Below are positions 1 through 7,600 of a DNA stretch of 7,820 nucleotides, piece after piece. The notes beneath the pieces are model-generated. The model was not told the DNA's origin and ran no database searches. It saw only the letters and a program-made list of their open reading frames with translations. The DNA comes from JAZQLP01 sp045629205 (GTDB taxonomy: Bacteria > Bacillota > Clostridia > Oscillospirales > UBA644). How positions within the stretch are numbered: the first letter of the stretch is position 1; every line of letters begins with the position of its first letter. Position numbers and translations under genes: made by a program. Location: assembly GCA_045629205.1 (NCBI GenBank), contig JAZQQT010000053.1, forward strand, positions 1 through 7,820, given 5' to 3'.

Positions 1-1
1 T

Positions 2-652
2 ATCATTCCCGAAAACGCGGCGTTTTCGCATATCATATCCGGCAGACTCGATTCTGAAGTCGATTACACCGTTACGGATATCGACATCGAAAACCGTCTT
101 GCGATCGGCAACCATCTGGATGCCGCCCGGAGAAAGCAGAAATATTATTTCTTCGATCTCAGTCCGGACGGCAAACCCGTTGTCAACAAGGGCATGATCG
201 TCGAGGCCAGAGTGATAACCGTGAGAAGATTCGGCATTTTTGTGGACATCTTCGGCTGTGAGAGTTTCATTCCTCTCAGTGAGCTCGCTTATTCCAGACT
301 GTCTGACGCGAACGAACTGTTCTCGGCGGGCGAGATCATCCAGGTTCGCATTCAGGATATCGTACCGGAATCCGACTCAAATGTGAAGGTGACCGCTTCG
401 GTCAAAGACGCCATTCCCGATCCGAGAGAGGCGGCGATGTCAATATATAACGTTGACGGACTGTACAACGGCAAGGTCACAATGATCGATGAATTCGGGA
501 TATTCGTTGCGCTCGGGAACGGCGCGGAATGCAAGTGCGAATTCCCGAAGGACAAATATCCGTCCGTCGGTTCGGTGGTAAGCGTGCGGATCTACCGCAA
601 AAACGCGGAGGAAAAGCTGCTCTGGGGCGTCATTACCAAGATAATAAAATAA
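2..652 (+). CDS. S1 RNA-binding domain protein, 3' part (5' end outside window)
   Basis: The frame is open from the first complete codon and ends at TAA 650-652, giving 216 visible residues; the true start lies upstream. Met65 (ATG at 194) is internal, because protein-like sequence runs in frame before it and no Shine-Dalgarno site precedes it. Two S1-like OB folds are visible. Residues about 63-131 contain VRRFGIFVDIFGCESFIPLS followed by a G-x-x-x-x-V-R-I strand. Residues about 150-216 contain GKVTMIDEFGIFVALGNG and a closing V-x-V-R-I-Y strand. The preceding stretch, residues 1-60, has a strand plus a basic helix (AIGNHLDAARRKQKYYFF) that probably ends another domain. S1 folds bind single-stranded RNA or nucleic acid in the cytoplasm. 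From memory, small Clostridia proteins of this layout are often carried on integrative conjugative elements; that is an inference. The exact substrate is unknown. The next gene has its own promoter-like sequence. Confidence 0.85.
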   Translation: MIPENAAFSHIISGRLDSEVDYTVTDIDIENRLAIGNHLDAARRKQKYYFFDLSPDGKPVVNKGMIVEARVITVRRFGIFVDIFGCESFIPLSELAYSRLSDANELFSAGEIIQVRIQDIVPESDSNVKVTASVKDAIPDPREAAMSIYNVDGLYNGKVTMIDEFGIFVALGNGAECKCEFPKDKYPSVGSVVSVRIYRKNAEEKLLWGVITKIIK

Positions 653-657
653 ATTGT

Positions 658-687
658 GTAACATTTTCATACTGATTGCAGTATAAT
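658..687 (+). promoter_or_regulatory. Candidate sigma-A type promoter for the dockerin gene
   Basis: A perfect -10 hexamer TATAAT lies at 682-687. Eighteen bases upstream is GTAACA (658-663), matching four of six bases of TTGACA. A second possible -35, TTGTGT at 654-659, would leave a 22-base spacer and is less likely. The position, 24 bases before the ATG at 712, fits transcription starting near 694 with a very short leader. The -35 match is weak, so activator help or a different start remains possible. Confidence 0.5.
669..684. repeat. 6-bp perfect inverted repeat overlapping the -10 element
   Basis: ATACTG (669-674), four bases ATTG, then CAGTAT (679-684). The right arm shares bases 682-684 with TATAAT. 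No T-run follows, so this is not an intrinsic terminator for the upstream gene. Its place over a promoter suggests a small operator, but a 6-bp dyad in AT-rich DNA can arise by chance. Confidence 0.35.
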
Positions 688-694
688 CGGTGTG

Positions 695-701
695 AAAGGA
701 G
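695..701 (+). promoter_or_regulatory. Ribosome binding site of the dockerin gene
   Basis: AAAGGAG lies ten bases before ATG 712, slightly longer spacing than ideal. It supports this start, and the residues that follow immediately form a signal peptide. Confidence 0.75.
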
Positions 702-711
702 CTGAGAAGCC

Positions 712-1542
712 ATGAAAAAGGCTTTTGCTTTAATACTCTCTGTCATACTGATTTGCACCTTGGCAGGAAATGCCTTCGCAAAGAATTATATTACTCTTGG
801 ACCGGACTGGGAAAAACAGTTCATCTCGGATTCGACCAAGGATTTCCGGACGACCGGCGATTATAAGTACGAGTACGAAATAAGCTACTGCGAACTCGGC
901 GACATTGACAATGACTGGAAGATCACCGCTTCTGACGCCCGACTTGCGTTACGTCTCTCTGTAAAACTGGAAGACGGCCTTTCAGCGCCTCAGCTCAAAG
1001 CCGCCGACGTCGATTTCGACGGAAGTGTTACGGCCGCGGATGCGAGAATCATTCTTCGCACCTCCGTCAGGCTGGAAATTCTTACGAATGACGGCATTAC
1101 ATCCGATCGCAAAGCACCGCCTGTGATGAATCTCACGCAGGCTGATGTCGAGGAACTCAAATACATCGGCTGTGAGTACATCAAATGGCTCGGCATACCG
1201 GTCGATAAGGAATTCGCCACCGGCTACACCTGCGAAAACTTCGGCGGGTTCATCGACGATCCTGAATTCTGGTCGCGCTACTATTTGTATTACGATATCT
1301 ATGAAGGATCTGTTCTGACACCGAAGGAGATCCTCAAAAACGATATGCTGGGTTCCATTTACAATACCTACTACGGTTCGATCACCGAAACCGGCAACGC
1401 GTTATGGGGCATGTATCCGATATTCCGTGATAACGGAGACGGATCTTTCAGCTATATGACCGGTTACGCGCTGTCCTTCATTCCCTTCAAGGGTGAACTC
1501 AAAAACGCCCCGTACAATTACCCGTACAACTATGTACGATAA
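712..1542 (+). CDS. Secreted dockerin type I-like domain protein with unknown C-terminal half
   Basis: 276 residues, complete. Residues 1-23 are a signal peptide: basic MKK, a hydrophobic core, and predicted cleavage after NAFA. Residues about 63-122 form a dockerin-like pair of EF-hand-type loops plus helices. Loop 1 has D64, D66, D68 and D75; loop 2 has D99, D101, D103 and D110. Each is followed by a similar helix (ARLALRLSVKLE and ARIILRTSVRLE). Dockerins bind calcium and plug non-covalently into cohesin domains, attaching secreted proteins to scaffoldins or the cell surface. Residues about 135-276 are rich in Tyr, Trp and acidic residues, end in PYNYPYNYVR, and match no family I recognise. 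There is no glycosidase motif or membrane anchor, so catalysis is not indicated. The dockerin sits centrally-N-terminal rather than at the extreme C-terminus, as is usual in classical cellulosomal enzymes. An intrinsic terminator follows. Dockerin call good; function of the rest unknown. Confidence 0.87.
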   Translation: MKKAFALILSVILICTLAGNAFAKNYITLGPDWEKQFISDSTKDFRTTGDYKYEYEISYCELGDIDNDWKITASDARLALRLSVKLEDGLSAPQLKAADVDFDGSVTAADARIILRTSVRLEILTNDGITSDRKAPPVMNLTQADVEELKYIGCEYIKWLGIPVDKEFATGYTCENFGGFIDDPEFWSRYYLYYDIYEGSVLTPKEILKNDMLGSIYNTYYGSITETGNALWGMYPIFRDNGDGSFSYMTGYALSFIPFKGELKNAPYNYPYNYVR

Positions 1543-1566
1543 CAAACATCTCAATACACCATCAGC

Positions 1567-1599
1567 AAGGCATCGGAAAACCGGTGCCTTATTCTTTTT
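1567..1599 (+). terminator. Intrinsic terminator, directly abutting the next ribosome binding site
   Basis: The stem AAGGCATCGG (1567-1576) pairs with CCGGTGCCTT (1581-1590) over all ten positions, with one G-U pair and an AAAA loop. It is followed by ATTCTTTTT (1591-1599). It ends transcription of the dockerin gene. Because the next gene's Shine-Dalgarno site begins at 1601, no promoter fits between them, so the terminator probably lies in that gene's leader or is partly read through. Confidence 0.88.
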
Positions 1600-1600
1600 A

Positions 1601-1608
1601 GGAAGGAG
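1601..1608 (+). promoter_or_regulatory. Strong ribosome binding site fixing the adhesin start
   Basis: GGAAGGAG lies seven bases before ATG 1616, near-ideal spacing. It fixes the start of the long reading frame; a signal peptide follows at once. Base 1600 separates it from the terminator's U-tract. Confidence 0.88.
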
Positions 1609-1615
1609 TGCAATC

Positions 1616-4600
1616 ATGCATCATTTTTCGAAACTCGGAAAGTTTACTGCGATTCTGTGCGTGCTGGCTGTCCTTATCACAGCGGTACCCTTTTCCGGAT
1701 TGGTCGCAAACGCATTGAAAGCAGGTGACTCCAGTTCTTTCACAAAAAAATATGTAAAGTACAACTTCATTGACTACTTTACGTTCGTGGATGCCCGCGG
1801 AACTACGAGAAGCTGCGGTTCAAGAGCTTCCGGCGGTCTTCAGGCTCCGCTTTTCAATCTGAATGACGGCAGCGCAGTCTACTGCATGGAGATCGATCAG
1901 CACAGCGATGCGTCACAACTGCTGAATGCATCAACAATAGCGATAGATCAGACTACCGCATGGAAAAAAATCTCTTTGACCGGTCAGGAGGGTATCAAAC
2001 GCACACTGATCTACGGCTATCCAAATTATACGGGAGACTACAACTCATCCGGTGCCTCGAACTACGAAAAGCAGTTCGCCGTACAGATGATGGTATGGGA
2101 GTGGGAAACCGGCAAGCGGACCGCATATACCGGCGACACCTGCACTCTGCCGAACGCGTTTAACAAGGAATCTTTGTTAACGTCCGGTGACATCACCATC
2201 GACTTCACAAAGGCGTACAACTACTACAAAGGTCTTCGTGCTGCCGTTGCAAACCACCGGAGCAGTCCGTCGCTCAACAAAACGTCCGCAACGCTCAATG
2301 CCGGCCAGGCTGTGAATATCACGGACGCCAATTCGCTGCTGAATAATTTCACAGCCGCAAGTTCCAATACCGCAGTCGCCACGGCGACCATTACTTCGGC
2401 AAACAATCTGAAGATCACGGCGGGCAGCAAGGCGGGCTCCGCAACGATCACGCTTACCAAAAAACTGACAAAGACTTCCGGTGCTCTGTGTCTTACAGGT
2501 GCCGGTCAGAATCTGGTATGGGGCGCTATATCCGATCCCGTGTCCGTTCCGTTAAGCATATCGGTCTCATACGGATCCTGCGCTCTCACAAAGACATCCG
2601 ATGACGGCGTAAAAGCCGGTTTCGTGTTTACACTTACCAAATCCGACGGTATGTATACGGCGAACGGCACAACGGACGGAAACGGCAAGATCACCTGGAC
2701 CGGACTCCAGCCGGGCACGTATACGGTAACTGAAAAACTTACGACCGCTCAGACCGGAAAATATCAGACTCCTGCGTCCAAGACCGTTACCGTCACTTCC
2801 GGTGCGACGGCGAGCGTCAGCTTTGAAAACAAGATTAAGCTCGGCGCGGTCGCCATACTGAAAACCGATGATGCCGGAACCAAACTTTCCGGAGCGCAGT
2901 TCGGAGTATATTCCTCCTCCGCGAATGCCTCAAGCGGCACCTCCCGGATCGCGACCGTCACAACGGATACCAACGGTACGGCAACCTACGGCGGAACCGG
3001 TATGACAACGTATTCTCTTACCGCCGGTTCGACATATTATTTCAAAGAAATATCCGCTCCCGCAGGCTATACGCTTGACTCCAATGTTTACAGCGCAACA
3101 GTCAAAGCCGGAACTGTAACCTACGCGGTCAATTCCGCAGGCAGTCATCCGGTGGATACGAGACAGGGAAAAGTCCGGATCATAAAGAAAGACGCGGACG
3201 GCAATGCGCTCGGTGCAGGTTATGTTTTCGGTGTCTATTCGAATTCAGCCTGTACTGCTCAGGTCACATCCGTCACCACGGGTTCAGACGGCACGATCAC
3301 ATCCGGCTGGCTCAATCCGGGGACATATTATGTAAAAGAAAAATCCCTGCCCTCCGGGGATACGCTCCATGAACTCAATACGGGCGTATTTACCGTTACC
3401 GTAAAGGCAGGTCAGACGGCGGCAGTCACGGTAAGCAATCCGTTTGCCAAGGGTGCCGTAGGTATCATCAAGGCAAATTCATCCGGGACACGCCTGGCAG
3501 GCGCTGTCTTCGGCATATACTCGAGTGCGGCGAACGCCAATATCGGCGGCGGCTCCGCTCTCGCAACGGTTACGACCAATGCGAGCGGTGCAGCCGTGTA
3601 CGGACAGGATTCCGCCGGCAAATACACACTGAAACACGGAACGACGTACTATATCCGTGAAGTATCCGCACCGCATGGCTACATGCTCGACAATACGGTT
3701 TACACAGTTACAGTTGCCAAAAACACGGTGACTTACGCCAACAGCGGCAATCCGGTCATCAACAGGGGGTTCGGTGCAGTCGGCATTAAAAAATCCGATG
3801 GCAGCCGTCCGCTGGAAGGTGCCCGTTTCGGTTTGTATACCGATGAAACGTGCCTTGCCGATTCCCTGATCGCGGAAGCAGTTTCGGATACGAACGGCAA
3901 TGCCGTATTCGGCATCAACGAATCCGAGGACAATCCCTTTGCGCCGTATGAATTACGCGAAGGCACGGTTTACTTCATCAAGGAAATATCCGCTCCTATC
4001 GGGTATACGGCAGACACCGGCATCTATTCCGTGTCGGTAGTCCCCGGGACAACAACGTATGCAAACAGCGGGAATGCCGTTGTGAACATTCCCGGCAAAG
4101 GCGGTATCCGGATCGAAAAAACGGACTCGTTCGGCAATCATCTGAGCGGTATCAAGTTCGGCATCTATTCCGACCGGAACTGTTCATCGCTTGTATATCA
4201 GGGTCTTACGGATTCCGGCGGTTATCTGTATTACGGCGGCACCGGCACGGCAGCCGATCCGTATACACTGTCTCACGGAACGACCTACTACATCAAGGAA
4301 CTTGAAACCGTAGCCCCGTATATCCTTGATCAGACCGTGTACACTGTTACGGTCGCCGACAAAAAAACAGTTACGGTAAAAATCGTGAATACTTCGACCG
4401 CCGGCGCTCTTGAGATCCGCAAATACAGCGAAGACGGCAACACGGAAGGGTTTACATTCCGTATCTCAGGTACCTCCTCTTCCGGAGAAACGATCGATCA
4501 GAGCGTAACCACCGGCGCACCAGGCACCTATGAGGTGAAAGAAGGATGCACTACAAAAACATATACTTATGATTACAGTTCTGTGATCAAGTACAGTATC

Positions 4601-7600
4601 CCGCCCGGAACCTACACCGTTGAAGAAATACTGACTCCCGATCAGGCTTCCGTTTATACGGCACAGGGCATAAAGACCGTGACCGTCACTGCAAACAATA
4701 CGGCGTTATGTGAAATTCACAACGTTCTTTTCAAAGGCGCGGTCGGCATCCGGAAAGTCGATGAAAAGGGCAATCCGATGCAGGGGGTCGTGTTTGAGCT
4801 GCGTGAATATAAGAACGGCTGTTCTTCGACTCTTATCGGTACGGTAACAACGGACGCGAACGGTGAAGCCGTCTACGGCGGACACGGTACCGCATCCGAT
4901 CCCTACACGCTCGATTATACGACCAAGGGTTACTATTTCGTCGAAAAGAGTTCCAGAACCGGATACTTCGTATCGTCTGATGAAATCCCGGTCGATTACC
5001 GCCGAAACACGATCACCTGGGCAAACGACGGCACGGCTGTAGTCAACTATCCCTACGGCGGCATTACCGTTGAGAAAAAGGACGATAACGGCGACGCCGT
5101 TCAGGATGCTGAATTCGCTCTCGTATGCGCATCGGATTCCAATCTGGAAAACGTGCAGCGCAATATGGACGGAACATCCTTCCGGGAGTCCTTCCTTACC
5201 AGCGCCAAGCAGAAAGCCGCATATATCCTGCTCTCCGACATGACAGGTATGTCGGAAGCGGACCTGAAGTCTTTGAACTACTCGGACATGTGCGATATCG
5301 TCGAACCTCAGACCGGTTATGACGATCTTTCGTTATTTACCAAATCTCTTACGGATGCGGATCTTGACGAAGCCGCCGGTCTTGCGGGATATGCAGACTG
5401 GAATGCTTTTTTGGCAGGCTATGTTGCCGTGCTCGCAGATGACGCCATCAGCCAGGACATCGATTACTGGGCACAAAGGATCGACGTTTATCTCCGCGTC
5501 GCGGGGTATGACACAACCGGCGCAGACGCTTCCGTGATACTTGAATACCTTCGCTCACTCACAGGTCTTGACTCCTATGAGGCTTTCGCACAGTCAAGAC
5601 GTGACATTCTGAGCACGCTCCGTAACGGAGGACTCGAAGCTGTGGACGACATTACCGCCGTCATCAATTACGGATTCACGTCCTTTGAGGATTACAGGGA
5701 TGCATATATACGGATGGCATTTACCATTCTCAGAACCGATTCCGACGGACATATTTATTTCGGCGGCAGCGGAACAGACGCGGATCCGTACACGCTCAAT
5801 CCGTATTATAAGTGTATGGTCGTCGAGCTTTCGGTACCGGACGGCTATCAGCTGGACTCCACTCCGCGATATGTGAACGTTTCCTCCGGCGAGTCCGTTG
5901 TATACACGGTCGTAAACAATGCTGTGACCGGCAGGGCCAGAGTCATCAAAACCAGTGAGGACAATAACGTGGAAGGCTTTGAATTCATACTGGAAGGTGA
6001 AGCGGATATCGGCAGACAGATCCGTATCGAATCTCAGTCTGACGAAAACGGTATCGCTGATTTCGGCGATGTTCCCGTTGGTACCTACACGATCACAGAA
6101 AAGCCTGTTTCCGGCTACGTCGTACAGAACGCGAAAACCGTAACAGTCACGGCAAACGAGACAGCTGAAGTTTCGTTCTACAACGCATTGGCAAAAGGCG
6201 GCGCGGCGGTCTTCAAGACCGATGACGCGGGCAACCCGGTCGAGGGCGCTGTCTTTGAACTCTTTGCCGACAGCGAATGCACGGAATCCATTGAAAACGC
6301 TGCAACGAACAGCAGCGGCAGGGCTTTCTTCGGCGGCAGCGGAACACAGTCGTCTCCCTATACGCTGATCGAAAACAAAACGTATTATGTAAAAGAAAAA
6401 TCAGCGCCGGCAGGTCTGGCGGCTGATACCGAAGTATATTCGGTCACGATCAAAAAAGACATCACTTCTTACATTAACGGAGGTGAACCGATAGTGAATG
6501 TCAGAAAAGGCGGTATCGCGATCTCCAAGACCGATGATATCGGTAACCCCGTTTCCGGCGCGGTATTCGGTCTCTACCGTGACGCGGAATGTCAGACTGT
6601 AATTGCGGAAGTAAGCACGGACAGCTCGGGCATCGCGTATTACGGCGGAAGAGGCAATGCCGGTGATCCTTTCCTTCTTCTTCCCGATTCAGTATGGTAT
6701 ATGAAGGAAAAAACGGCCCCTGCCGGTTATGTTATCAATAATACCGTATTCGACGTAACAGTCGCTCCCGGTGTTATTTCCTACGCCAACAACGGCGGCA
6801 GCGTCGTTAATACCCGTATGGGAGCCGTCGGCATTTACAAGACCGACAACGACAATGAACCGCTCGAAGGCGTTATTTTCGGTGTGTATTCGGATCCCGA
6901 TTGTGAAACGAAGATAACCGAAATATCCACAGATGCAAACGGTTATGCCGTCTACGGCGGCGCGGCCGCTCCCTACACCCTTGTTCCCGGAACGATTTAT
7001 TATTTCCGTGAACTTCAGACACAGGACGGCTATATTCTCGATGAAAACGTATATGAGGCTACTGTAACAGCCGGTGAAACGGTGATCGCCAACAACGGTG
7101 AAGCAGTCGTCAATCATAAGATGGGCAGCGTCAGGATCATAAAAACAGCGGAAGACGGCAATGTGACCGGATTCAGGTTTACGCTGACCGGAAACGATAT
7201 CGAGAGGACCGGAATCACCGATGAGAACGGCGAGATCCTGATTGAAGATCTTATGCCCGGAACCTATACCGTAACCGAAAATCTTACCGATGCGCAGAAG
7301 CTCAGATACACCTGCACGCCGGAGGAGCAGCAGGTTGCCGTAGTGGCGGACAATACCGCCGTTGTCACCTTCGTCAATACTCTCAACACTTCGGGACTCA
7401 GAGTCGTTAAGACCAGCGAGGACGGAAATGTTGAGGGTTTTGTTTTTGAACTGTCCGGCACGACGTTCACCGGTGCAAAAGTCAGTATGACAGGCACGAC
7501 CAATGAAGCAGGCGTGATTCTTTTTGAAGATCTCAAGCCCGGCAATTATACCGTCGCGGAAATTCTTGATGAAAATCAGTCTGAAATATATATCTGCAGG

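Noticed and set aside
194..652. ATG at 194 as the start of the S1 protein
   Set aside because: In-frame protein-like sequence continues upstream to the window edge and no ribosome binding site precedes 194, so the gene begins outside the window.
653..711. The ATACTG/CAGTAT dyad as a terminator of the S1 gene
   Set aside because: The stem is only six mostly weak pairs and is not followed by a T-run; it fits a promoter operator better.
1960..2163. A short + strand frame within the thioester domain
   Set aside because: It overlaps the thioester motifs in another frame, and its translation looks like out-of-frame sequence (Arg-rich, no domain).
2249..2569. The linker region as a cohesin that could bind the neighbouring dockerin
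   Set aside because: It is too short for a typical cohesin of about 140 residues, and the visible strands resemble the Ig-like linker seen after thioester domains; no cohesin signature was found anywhere in the visible adhesin.
5125..5537. Two short + strand frames in the helical insertion, which might suggest a frameshift or an inserted gene
   Set aside because: The adhesin frame stays open across the whole region, and SpaA sequence resumes in the same frame on both sides, so no frameshift or separate gene is needed.
6689..7117. A 142-codon open frame on the minus strand inside the adhesin
   Set aside because: It lies wholly within the adhesin frame, whose repeats are recognisable throughout this stretch. 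It has no Shine-Dalgarno site worth noting and arises from the codon bias of Thr/Val/Gly-rich repeats.
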